This document shows positions 22,283 through 30,543 of a stretch of DNA of 38,305 bases, in pieces. How positions within the stretch are numbered: position 1 is the first letter of the stretch; every line of letters begins with the position of its first letter. The position numbers were made by a program, and so were the translations under genes. Origin of the DNA: Thermocaproicibacter sp036260805 (GTDB lineage Bacteria > Bacillota > Clostridia > Oscillospirales > Acutalibacteraceae); the NCBI GenBank assembly GCA_036260805.1, contig DATALZ010000027.1, positions 1 to 38,305 on the forward strand. Reading direction: 5' to 3'. Under the pieces are notes generated by a model that was given only the letters and a program-made list of their open reading frames with translations, made no database searches and was not told where the DNA came from.

Positions 22283-23157
22283 TCCTTTACTTCTTTCATC
22301 TCCCGATACATCGTAGAATAACTTTCGTGTCTCGATTTGCTGATTGTACCGTCCTCTACCGCCTGAATCACAGCGCAGCCATCCTCGCAGGTATGGGAGC
22401 ATGAGGTAAACCGGCACCGGTTCAGGTATGGAACAAATTCACGAAAACAGTACGGAAGGTTTTCTTTTGTGAGAGCGCCGAAAGAGACGGACTCCAGTGA
22501 AGAGAAGCCGGGCGTATCAATCACATATCCGCCGCTCGCCAGCTTTAACAACTCTACCTGACGGGTCGTATGCCTGCCGCGCCCCAGTTTTTGGCTGATT
22601 TCGCCGGTCTGCAGATGAAAATTCTGAAACATGCTGTTGAGCAGCGTTGACTTTCCGACCCCGGAATTCCCAGTAAACGCGGTAATTTTGCCTGCGAGGA
22701 TTTCCTCAACCAAGCCGACACCCTCACTGTTCACAGACGAAACACAAAAAAGCCGAATACCGGCTTTCTGGTAAATCTCAGAAAGCGTATCGGCGCCCTG
22801 TAAATCGACTTTGGAGATAACCAGCACCGGCTCAATTTCCTCAGCCTCTGCTTCGGCAATCATCCGGTCTATGACAAGAGGATTCGGCGAAGGTTCACAG
22901 GTAGAAACTACAATCACCAGCTGGTCAATATTAGCCACCGGAGGACGCTGCAGAGAATTCCGGCGCGGAAGAATTTCTTCCACCGAGCCGGTGCCATCCT
23001 GCGAAACACAGATTTTTACATGATCGCCGGCAAGGGGAGTCAATCCGTTTTTGCGGAATATACCCCTTGCGCGGCATTCATAAATTTGTTCGGGCGTTTC
23101 AACGTAATAGAAACCACCGATTCCTTTTAAAATAAGGCCGTTCAGATATGATTTCAT
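22255..23157 (-). CDS. rsgA: Small ribosomal subunit GTPase RsgA
   Basis: A 300-residue circularly permuted GTPase that matures the 30S subunit. An OB fold fills the first 65 residues; the G4 motif 'SKVD' (115-118) comes before G1 'GNSGVGKST' (163-171) and G3 'DTPG', the permuted order of the YjeQ family. The C-terminal zinc knuckle is 'CRFTSCSHTCEDGCAV'. The switch I region contains 'GRGRHTTRQVEL'. It follows prkC by six bases; in Firmicutes RsgA is a known substrate of this kinase. Confidence 0.96.
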   Translation of the reverse strand: MKSYLNGLILKGIGGFYYVETPEQIYECRARGIFRKNGLTPLAGDHVKICVSQDGTGSVEEILPRRNSLQRPPVANIDQLVIVVSTCEPSPNPLVIDRMIAEAEAEEIEPVLVISKVDLQGADTLSEIYQKAGIRLFCVSSVNSEGVGLVEEILAGKITAFTGNSGVGKSTLLNSMFQNFHLQTGEISQKLGRGRHTTRQVELLKLASGGYVIDTPGFSSLESVSFGALTKENLPYCFREFVPYLNRCRFTSCSHTCEDGCAVIQAVEDGTISKSRHESYSTMYREMKEVKEWQKKEKSV

Positions 23158-23163
23158 AGGCGG

Positions 23164-25176
23164 TCAGGTACCCGGGCTTGCGGCCGAACTTGCCTGGCTG
23201 GAACCAGCATTGGAACTGCTCGGCTTGTAATCATAGGAATCATCCAGCTTCGGTTTTCCAATATCAAAATCGAGCGTATAGACTCTGTATTTATTATCGT
23301 CAAGAGTAACGACAAGATTATGCTTGCCCGTCTGATTGGAGAAGGTCAGCTGCGCAGTCGGGTTAAAGGTTGAATTCACTGTCATTGTTTTTACAAGACT
23401 TCCGTCAAGGTACGCTTTCAGGACAATATCATGAGTTACATTCTTCGGCAAATCCACGAATACATCAACGGATTTTGCAGAAGTTTTGCCGGAACTGAGA
23501 ACCAGATTCACTGTGCTGCCCTTTGAAAGCTTAACACCGTTAAGCGGATCGGTGGAAATAACAGTGTCTTTTGGCTTGCCGGTATCGTCTTTATAAGTTT
23601 GCTCACCAACCGTAAGGCCTACTGCCGTTATTTTAGCAGTTGCATTGGAAAGCGTATCCCCTGTTACATCCGGGACTGAAACTTTTTGCTCCAGCTTGCC
23701 TGAACTGACATAAACCTTAACTTCGGTACCTTTTGCAACCTGGGTACCGGACGCCGGATCCGTACTGACTACGCTTCCGGACGCAACCGTATCATTGGTA
23801 ACGGTGAAAACCTTATAGGCGAGTCCCTGACTGGCTAAGGTCGCGGTAGCCTCATCCTGCGTTTTATTGGTAACGTCGGGAACGCTTACCTGTTCGCCGC
23901 CGGAGCTTACAACAAGCGTAACCTGCTGGTTCGATTTCACCGTAGTCCCCGCTTTCGGGGTTTGGCTGATGATGGTTCCCGCTGTGTGGGTCGTATCGCT
24001 TTTATCCTGCTTCTGGAATGTGAAGCTATAAGACGAAGTGCTTGTATTCGTGACATCATTATAGTTTTTGCCGACAAAGCTGGGCATTATGATATCCTTG
24101 GCACCTGTACCCCAGCTGCGCATTAAAGCGGCCGCGCCAAGCGCGATGGCAACGATCAGGAACGCCGCCGCAATCCCCGCAATGATGAATACGGCCACAG
24201 GCTTTTTCTTTTTGACCGGCATGCGTTCGGCTTCTTCAACATAATCGTAATTATCGTTGTACGGTTCCGGATTCTTTACTGAGTTGATTGCATCGATATA
24301 TTTGGTCGGCTTTTCGTCGATAAAATATTTATACTGGAACCGCGCACTCGGGTTACGGCGGAACTCTTCAATGTCCCGCAGCATGTCCGCGGCAGACTGG
24401 TATCGCCGCGCCGGATCCTTCTGCATTGCCTTAAGCGTGATTTCCTCAAGGCCTTCCGGAATGGACGGATTGATTTCACGAAGCGGCTTCGGGTCGGTCT
24501 GGAGCTGCATAATCGCTACGGATACAGCATTATCAGCCTCAAAAGGCAGCTGCCCGGTAAGCATCTCGTACAGCATGACGCCAACAGAATAAATATCTGT
24601 TTTCTCGTCCGTAAAATCCCCGCGAGCCTGCTCAGGTGCAATATAATGAACCGAACCGATCGCTTTATCCGTCATCGTACGGGTCTCATTGCGGGAAAAA
24701 CGGGCTATGCCGAAATCCGTCACCTTAATAGTGCCATCCTGTAAAAGCATAATATTCTGCGGTTTAATATCCCGGTGAACGATCCCTTTTCCATGCGCGT
24801 GTTCAAGCGCGCGCAGAATCTGCAGAGAAAAATGAATTGCTTCTTTCCATTTGATCTGCTTCTGCTGGTCGAGATATTCCTTGAGCGTTATGCCGTCGAT
24901 ATATTCTTCAACGATATATTGGATTCTGTCACCTATGCTGACGTCGAATACTTTTACAATATTCGGGTGAGAAAGCACAGCGATTGCTTTTGATTCATTG
25001 CGGAAACGGCGCAGGAATTCTTCATTGCCTGCAAATTCATCCTTTAATATTTTAACGGCAACGGTACGGTCATCTATCGTATCATAAGCGCGGTAAACCA
25101 CAGCCATTCCACCCACGCCGATGATTTCGTGGATCTCATAACGGCCGTCCAAACGCTTGCCCGTGTATTTATCCAT
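23164..25176 (-). CDS. prkC: PASTA-domain Ser/Thr kinase PrkC
   Basis: A 670-residue membrane kinase. The kinase domain occupies residues 11-275: glycine loop 'IGVGGMAVV', K42, catalytic 'HRDIKPQN' (D136), 'DFGIAR' (D154), 'APEQARG'. A basic juxtamembrane stretch leads to one membrane segment (327-352). Outside lie three PASTA domains (about 361-426, 430-493, 499-563) that sense peptidoglycan fragments, then a further 107-residue beta-rich tail ending in a Ser/Ala-rich end. PrkC controls dormancy exit, cell wall growth and translation factors. AAGGAGC precedes the ATG. The gene follows prpC, its opposing phosphatase, by 12 bases. Confidence 0.96.
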   Translation of the reverse strand: MDKYTGKRLDGRYEIHEIIGVGGMAVVYRAYDTIDDRTVAVKILKDEFAGNEEFLRRFRNESKAIAVLSHPNIVKVFDVSIGDRIQYIVEEYIDGITLKEYLDQQKQIKWKEAIHFSLQILRALEHAHGKGIVHRDIKPQNIMLLQDGTIKVTDFGIARFSRNETRTMTDKAIGSVHYIAPEQARGDFTDEKTDIYSVGVMLYEMLTGQLPFEADNAVSVAIMQLQTDPKPLREINPSIPEGLEEITLKAMQKDPARRYQSAADMLRDIEEFRRNPSARFQYKYFIDEKPTKYIDAINSVKNPEPYNDNYDYVEEAERMPVKKKKPVAVFIIAGIAAAFLIVAIALGAAALMRSWGTGAKDIIMPSFVGKNYNDVTNTSTSSYSFTFQKQDKSDTTHTAGTIISQTPKAGTTVKSNQQVTLVVSSGGEQVSVPDVTNKTQDEATATLASQGLAYKVFTVTNDTVASGSVVSTDPASGTQVAKGTEVKVYVSSGKLEQKVSVPDVTGDTLSNATAKITAVGLTVGEQTYKDDTGKPKDTVISTDPLNGVKLSKGSTVNLVLSSGKTSAKSVDVFVDLPKNVTHDIVLKAYLDGSLVKTMTVNSTFNPTAQLTFSNQTGKHNLVVTLDDNKYRVYTLDFDIGKPKLDDSYDYKPSSSNAGSSQASSAASPGT

Positions 25177-25188
25177 GTTATCAGCTCC

Positions 25189-25929
25189 TTAAACGGCTTG
25201 ATCTTCAAGGACTACGACGGTTATATTGTCGCCGCCCCCCGCGCTTTTTGCAAGCGCTACAAGTTTTTCGGTAAGTTCCTTGCCGGGAAGTTCTTTTGCA
25301 AGACGGTAAATCTGGTCTTCTTCCACATAATTGGTGAGACCGTCGGTACAGATCAGCAAAAAGCACCCGTTTGGAGCAGGTGTTTCACTGTAATCGATGC
25401 GGATGGAAGATTCCACGCCTAGCGCTCTCGTAATAATATTCTTCTGGGGATGTTTCTTTGCTTCCTGAACCGTCAGGTCGCCTTTATCCACCATTTCCTG
25501 AACCATAGAATGATCCGTTGTAAGCTGGCGAATTTCTTCGGGTGTAATTAAGTAAGCACGGCTGTCTCCCGCATGGGCAACGTGAACCATGGAGTCCGAG
25601 ATAATCGCGGCCACCACGGTGGTTCCCATTCCAGTGAGGTTAACATCGGTGCCGGCCATTTCATGAACTGCTTCATTTGCCCGGGCAATCGACGATGCAA
25701 TCAACTCCCGTATTGATTCACTGTTCATGCCTTCGCGGTAGCCGGCAAGGATCGTCTCCGATATTTTTTCCACAGCAATATTACTGGCAACATTGCCGCC
25801 GTTTACACCGCCCATGCCGTCGCAGACAACGGCCCACGCGGCTTGCTGAGAAAGAATACCGCACCGGCAGGCATCTTCATTCGATTTTCGCACAAGGCCA
25901 ACATCACTCTGGCTGTAAACTTTAAACAT
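25189..25929 (-). CDS. prpC: PP2C-family protein phosphatase PrpC
   Basis: A 246-residue metal-dependent Ser/Thr phosphatase. The family metal ligands are in 'NEDACRCG', 'VCDGMGGVNGG', 'THAGDSRAYL'-like 'VAHAGDSRAYL', 'LLICTDGLTNYV' and 'GGGDNITVVV'. It reverses phosphorylation by PrkC. The start is ATG at 25929, with AGGAGG six bases ahead; it overlaps the rlmN stop by eight bases. The longer frame to 26043 runs through the end of rlmN and has no support. Confidence 0.95.
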   Translation of the reverse strand: MFKVYSQSDVGLVRKSNEDACRCGILSQQAAWAVVCDGMGGVNGGNVASNIAVEKISETILAGYREGMNSESIRELIASSIARANEAVHEMAGTDVNLTGMGTTVVAAIISDSMVHVAHAGDSRAYLITPEEIRQLTTDHSMVQEMVDKGDLTVQEAKKHPQKNIITRALGVESSIRIDYSETPAPNGCFLLICTDGLTNYVEEDQIYRLAKELPGKELTEKLVALAKSAGGGDNITVVVLEDQAV

Positions 25930-26965
25930 TGGCCGCCTCCTCCTCGTATCTGCGCCTAAGCTGACCGCAGGAAGCATCAATATCCGCACCGAGCGTTCTT
26001 CGGATGGTAGCGGTGATGCCCTCCGCGTTGAGCGTCCTGACAAACTGCTGTGTTCGTTCAGGAGTGCTTTTCTGAAACGGCGAACCTTCCACGCTGTTGA
26101 CCGGTATAAGATTCACATGGCACAGCATACCTTTCAAATGATGTGCAAGTTCCCTCGCACATTCCCGGCTGTCGTTTACTCCGCCGATCAGGGCATATTC
26201 AAAAGAGATGCGCCGGCCTGTTTGAGCAAGATAGTAACGGCAGGCTTTTAAAAGTTCTTCAGTATTCCAGCGTTGATTCACAGGCATCAGGCGCGAACGA
26301 ATTTCATCATTTGGCGCGTGAAGCGATATGGATAAAGTCAGTTGGTATTTCTTTTCGGCAAGATCATATATCTTATCCACAATTCCGCAGGTAGAAAGGG
26401 AAATGTGGCGCATCCCGATATTCATGCCTTCCTCGGATGAAACCAATTCGAGGAAGCGCAGTACATTATTATAATTATCGAGGGGTTCACCCATGCCCAT
26501 GAGAACGATATTAGAAATTCTCACTCCGGCATCGGCCTGAGCAGCCTGAACCTGAGACAGCATTTCCGACGCGGTCAGATTTCGGGAATATCCGCTTTTT
26601 CCGGTGGCACAGAACGCGCAGTTCATTTTACAGCCAACCTGCGAAGAAATGCAGATTGTTCTGCCATGCTCATAGTGCATGAGGACGCTTTCCACCAGCT
26701 GCCCATCGTGCATTTTGAACAGGTATTTTACTGTGTCGTCCAGTTTTGAACAGTATTTCCGTTCGATTTCGGCACAGGCTATGTAATTTTCAGCCGCAAG
26801 CTTTTCCCGCAGCGATTTCTGCAAGTCCGACATTTCTTCGAAACTGTTCACGCCGCGGCTCAGCCAGCGATACACCTGCAGCGCATGAAAAGGAGGCTGC
26901 CCGGCTGCAGAGAACTGCGCTTTCAGTTCTGCAAGAGTCATTGATTTGATATCTGTCAGGCTCAA
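25922..26965 (-). CDS. rlmN: Dual-specificity rRNA/tRNA methyltransferase RlmN
   Basis: A 347-residue radical-SAM enzyme that adds methyl to C2 of A2503 in 23S rRNA and A37 in tRNA. The cluster motif is CxxxCxxC in 'GCKMNCAFCATG'; the SAM motif 'MGMGEPLDN' and 'SLHAPNDEIRSRLMPVN' follow, and the second catalytic Cys is in 'GADIDASCGQL'. The start is TTG at 26965, with AGGA eight bases ahead and the usual N-terminus; an ATG at 26941 lacks a ribosome site. Starts 11 bases behind rsmB. Confidence 0.95.
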   Translation of the reverse strand: MSLTDIKSMTLAELKAQFSAAGQPPFHALQVYRWLSRGVNSFEEMSDLQKSLREKLAAENYIACAEIERKYCSKLDDTVKYLFKMHDGQLVESVLMHYEHGRTICISSQVGCKMNCAFCATGKSGYSRNLTASEMLSQVQAAQADAGVRISNIVLMGMGEPLDNYNNVLRFLELVSSEEGMNIGMRHISLSTCGIVDKIYDLAEKKYQLTLSISLHAPNDEIRSRLMPVNQRWNTEELLKACRYYLAQTGRRISFEYALIGGVNDSRECARELAHHLKGMLCHVNLIPVNSVEGSPFQKSTPERTQQFVRTLNAEGITATIRRTLGADIDASCGQLRRRYEEEAANV

Positions 26966-26975
26966 AATACCATTC

Positions 26976-28310
26976 CTATCTTTTCCGGAACGCCGAGATA
27001 AAAAATCCATCCGAACCATGGACATGCGGTATAAGCGTAATCTGGTTTTCCGGTTCGCTTACGACATGTTTCACTTCTTTTGGCAAAGACAATGCCAACG
27101 GTTCAAAGTCCCGGTTTTCTTTCAAAAATCGTTCGGCCACGTTGGAGTTTTCTTCCGGATTCAGCGTACAGGTAGAATACACTAAAATGCCTCCGCTTTT
27201 CACCAAATCGGAAGATCTACACAGAATACGGTACTGCAAATCAGGCAGACTGTCAATAGTCATTGGAAATTTATAGCGGATCTCCGGTTTCCTGCGGATA
27301 ACTCCGAGACCGGAACAGGGAACGTCGCATAAGACGCGGTCGGCAGGTTCTAAATTATCCTTCGGCTCCGCTGCGTCCCGGACTTCAGCATGTACGATGG
27401 AAAGCCCCAAACGCTGTGCTCCCTTTTGAATTAACCCGACGCGCCCTTCATATAAATCGAAAGCGAATACTCCTCCGGAATTCTCCATACGTTCCGCCAG
27501 CGTAAACGTCTTGCCGCCGGGGGCTGCGCAAACATCCAGAATTCGCTCTCCGGGATGTGGGTCAAGCATTTGGCAGCAAAACTGAGACGAAAGGTCCTGA
27601 ACATGGAACAAGCCGTTTTGATAACATTCCGACCGGCGAATCTCACCGGCATTTCTGAGGCGGAGCGCATGATCAGGCCACAAGACAGGCTCGGCCTCAA
27701 TCTCCTCTTCCCGGAGCTTTTCTATTAATTGTTCCTCAGAAATACGGGTATTATTCACCCGTATAAAAACGTCCGGTTTTTCGGCAAGGCCCTTTAAGAT
27801 TTGATCCGTGCAGGTTTCGCCGTAATGCTTCTGCCAGAAAACAATCAAATCTTCCGGGCAGGAATACGAAACGCTTCGGAATTTCAGCGGCTCCTCTCGC
27901 TCGTCAGGCAAGCGAACCTTATCCGGGTTTCGCAGATAATTGCGCAGAACTGCATTGATAAAGCCGGATGCACGGAATTCGCCGTTCTTTTTAGCAAGTT
28001 TTACAGATTCATTTACCGCAGCGGAATCCGGAATCTTTTCAAGATACCGGATTTGGTAAACCCCGATGCGGAGAATCTCGCAGACTGCAGGCGACATTTT
28101 TCGGACAGGTGTTTTGGAAAACAAACCGATGATATAATCCAGAGTAATGCGGTGCTCCAAAACGCCATAGAAGATTGTGGTGGCAAGAGCTCGGTCCGGA
28201 TGGCTGAGATTCTGCGATTCCAGCGTGGAATCCAATACAAGATTGGAGTATCCTTCTTCCCTGTCGACCCGGAGCAACGCTTTTAAAGCTGCCGAACGAG
28301 CGCCGGGCAT
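26976..28310 (-). CDS. rsmB: 16S rRNA cytosine-967 methyltransferase RsmB
   Basis: A 444-residue protein with an N-terminal NusB-like helical domain (about 1-145, 'ARSAALKALLRVDREEGYSN') and a C-terminal SAM-dependent m5C methyltransferase domain. Motifs are 'VCAAPGGKTFTLAE' for SAM, 'CDVPCSGLGVIRRKPEI' with the PC catalytic pair and 'YSTCTLNPEEN' with the second catalytic TC. The ATG shares a base with the stop of the metallopeptidase gene (TGATG), so it is coupled to it. Confidence 0.95.
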   Translation of the reverse strand: MPGARSAALKALLRVDREEGYSNLVLDSTLESQNLSHPDRALATTIFYGVLEHRITLDYIIGLFSKTPVRKMSPAVCEILRIGVYQIRYLEKIPDSAAVNESVKLAKKNGEFRASGFINAVLRNYLRNPDKVRLPDEREEPLKFRSVSYSCPEDLIVFWQKHYGETCTDQILKGLAEKPDVFIRVNNTRISEEQLIEKLREEEIEAEPVLWPDHALRLRNAGEIRRSECYQNGLFHVQDLSSQFCCQMLDPHPGERILDVCAAPGGKTFTLAERMENSGGVFAFDLYEGRVGLIQKGAQRLGLSIVHAEVRDAAEPKDNLEPADRVLCDVPCSGLGVIRRKPEIRYKFPMTIDSLPDLQYRILCRSSDLVKSGGILVYSTCTLNPEENSNVAERFLKENRDFEPLALSLPKEVKHVVSEPENQITLIPHVHGSDGFFISAFRKR

Positions 28311-29023
28311 CAGTCTCTCCCCCTGCGGTTGCCGGCGAGTGCCAAAAGGCGCAGCAATGTAAGAATCGCTGCGAAGCTGGCAGCAACATACGTCAAAGCA
28401 GCAGCCAGAAGAACTTTTTTGGCTCCTTCCAGTTCATCCGCATACAGGGTTCCGGTTTCTTCGAGCGCTTTCACCGCACGGCGGCTGGCGTTAATCTCAA
28501 CCGGAAGAGTTGCAAGCTGAAACAGAACCACCAGGCTGTAAAGGATGATCCCGGCATAGACAACAAAGCTGTAACGGGTCGGAAGAAAGAGCCCGACGAT
28601 AATAATCGGGATGGAAAGCCTCGAACCAATATTGGTAACCGGTACAAGAGCTGAACGGATTTTATTGGGGAAATAGCCAACCGCGTTCTGCACCGCATGC
28701 CCGGCTTCATGAGCGGCAACTCCAACAGCCGAAATTGATGATGAAGAATACACATTCTGCGACAGACTGATGGTGTTGTTCCGGGGATCGAAATTATCGG
28801 TAAGATTACCGCTGATCGGCTGAATGGATACACCGTAGGCTCCGCCGTGACGGGCAACCGCATCAGCCGCCTGCGCTCCGGTAAGGCTGCGCTGCGTACT
28901 GATGCGTGAATATTTTTCGAAGGAAGATTTTACGTAAATCTGAGCGGCCATAGTAATGATTAGGGCCGGAACCATGTAAAGAAAATACGTATAGTCAAAA
29001 TAGTAAAATCCAAATGGATGCAT
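28310..29023 (-). CDS. YugP-family zinc metallopeptidase
   Basis: A 237-residue membrane protein with one membrane segment near the start (about residues 8-27), the zinc motif HEAGH in 'VAAHEAGHAVQNAVG', a central membrane pair around 145-190 and a last segment near 210-230. This is the plan of the YugP neutral metallopeptidases; substrates are unknown. The ATG at 29023 gives the family N-terminus ('MHPFGFYYFDYTYFLY'). A TTG at 29092, eight bases behind a strong GGAGG, is a serious alternative and would add 23 residues. In many Firmicutes fmt is followed directly by rsmB or a similar membrane peptidase; B. subtilis has none here. Confidence 0.85.
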   Translation of the reverse strand: MHPFGFYYFDYTYFLYMVPALIITMAAQIYVKSSFEKYSRISTQRSLTGAQAADAVARHGGAYGVSIQPISGNLTDNFDPRNNTISLSQNVYSSSSISAVGVAAHEAGHAVQNAVGYFPNKIRSALVPVTNIGSRLSIPIIIVGLFLPTRYSFVVYAGIILYSLVVLFQLATLPVEINASRRAVKALEETGTLYADELEGAKKVLLAAALTYVAASFAAILTLLRLLALAGNRRGRD

Positions 29024-29108
29024 TTTTATTCCAGTCTCTCTTTCATCCGGTAAGCTTTGAAAGGCAAGAAAAAAACTTTTCCTGTATTTCAAATACAATA
29101 CCTCCGAA

Positions 29109-30032
29109 TTAACCCAATTTCAATCCCTGAGCCTGGTGGCCGTGAAGATAATCACAACCGCTCATTTTTTTACCGCCTTCCGACTGAACTTCCAGCAGTT
29201 CCAATGCAGTTCCGTTCCCGCAGCAAACAATAAACTCATCTTTTTCGGGAAGAATCAGGCCGGGTTCGCCAACTTGATCATCCGTCAGACGGGAACGATA
29301 AATTTTCAGGCGGCGTCCGTGAATCTCTGAGCTCGCGCAGGGCCATGGAAACAGCGCACGAACCTGATTATGGATTTCCTGTGCGGGACGGTTCCAATCG
29401 ATGGGTGACATTTTTTTTGTAATAAGCGAAACATGACAGGAGTTCGCCTCGTCCTGTGCGACGGGCTGAACTGTACCATTTTGAACGGCTTCGAGTGTAC
29501 GGACGATCAGGCCGGCACCGAGCTGCGACAGCCTCGTAGTTAGTGTCTGCGCATTTTCATCCGGGCCGATTGCGGTGGATTCCATGAGCAGAATATCGCC
29601 CGTATCGCATTCCTCACCCATCAATTGGGTTGTGATGCCGGTTTTTTCGTCACCGTTCAAAATTGCCGCCTGAATCGGGGCCGCGCCCCGATATTTTGGC
29701 AAAAGAGAAGCATGTACGTTAATACAGCCGTATTTTGGAATATCCAGAATTGCCTTTGGCAGCATTTTTCCGTATGCTGCAACAACAATCGCATCAGGAT
29801 TCAGTTCTTCCAAAAGCTTTGCCTGTTCCGGGTTCTTTAAGGACATCGGCTGATAAACGGGGATATTTTCCGTCTGAGCCAATACCTTCACCGGAGGTGG
29901 AGTCAGCAGCATTTTGCGCCCCTGCGGTTTGTCCGGCTGGGTAAAAACGCCAATAATCTGATGGCCGGCATCGATTAGCGCTTTCATGGAAGGAACTGCA
30001 AACTCCGGGGTGCCCATAAAGACAATACGCAT
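29109..30032 (-). CDS. fmt: Methionyl-tRNA formyltransferase
   Basis: A 307-residue enzyme that formylates initiator Met-tRNA. Motifs are 'VFMGTPEFAVPS' at the start, 'INVHASLLPKYRGAAPIQAAIL' (catalytic Asn, His and the SLLPKYRG loop, residues around 105-125), 'TGITTQLMGEECDTGDILL' with the catalytic Asp, and a C-terminal OB-like domain with 'NQVRALFPWPCA'. The start lies one base behind the def stop: the formyl group added here is removed by Def. Confidence 0.96.
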   Translation of the reverse strand: MRIVFMGTPEFAVPSMKALIDAGHQIIGVFTQPDKPQGRKMLLTPPPVKVLAQTENIPVYQPMSLKNPEQAKLLEELNPDAIVVAAYGKMLPKAILDIPKYGCINVHASLLPKYRGAAPIQAAILNGDEKTGITTQLMGEECDTGDILLMESTAIGPDENAQTLTTRLSQLGAGLIVRTLEAVQNGTVQPVAQDEANSCHVSLITKKMSPIDWNRPAQEIHNQVRALFPWPCASSEIHGRRLKIYRSRLTDDQVGEPGLILPEKDEFIVCCGNGTALELLEVQSEGGKKMSGCDYLHGHQAQGLKLG

Positions 30033-30033
30033 C

Positions 30034-30528
30034 CTATTTGCCCTCCGATGAACTCATTTTCTCCAGTTCTTCTTCCGTAAGCATACGGGTAACATGGCTC
30101 AGAAACAGAGTTCCATCCAGATGATCAATTTCATGGCAGGATACCGTTGCCAAAAGATCTTCACCTTCATATTCAAATGTTTTGCCGTTTCGGTCCTGAG
30201 CGCATACTTTTACGTGCTTCGGGCGCTTTGTCATGCCCCATTTGCCGGGAATGGAAAGGCAGCCTTCCATTGCTTCCTGTTCTCCGCTCTTCTCCAGGAC
30301 AACGGGGTTTATCAGTTCCATGACGCCATCACCGATATCGATTACTACAATGCGGCGGAGCACGCCAACCTGAATGGCTGCCAGGCCTACGCCGTTGGCG
30401 CTGTGCAGAGTCTCCGTCATATCATCCAGCAAAACGGCCAGATGTTTATCAAATTTTTCTACCGGGCGGCATTTTTTATGAAGAAAAGTGCCATCCTTTT
30501 CTTCTGTTAAGATATTCCGAATTGCCAA
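30034..30528 (-). CDS. def: Peptide deformylase
   Basis: A 164-residue metalloenzyme that removes the formyl group from new proteins. The three motifs are 'GVGLAAIQVG' (residues 46-55), 'EGCLSIPG' (88-95; Cys90 binds metal) and 'HEIDHLDG' (132-139; His132, Glu133, His136). The first motif has Ile where Pro is common (GLAAPQ), which is a frequent variant. It is 15 bases behind priA and precedes fmt by one base. Confidence 0.96.
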   Translation of the reverse strand: MAIRNILTEEKDGTFLHKKCRPVEKFDKHLAVLLDDMTETLHSANGVGLAAIQVGVLRRIVVIDIGDGVMELINPVVLEKSGEQEAMEGCLSIPGKWGMTKRPKHVKVCAQDRNGKTFEYEGEDLLATVSCHEIDHLDGTLFLSHVTRMLTEEELEKMSSSEGK

Positions 30529-30543
30529 GTTTATTCCTCCAGT

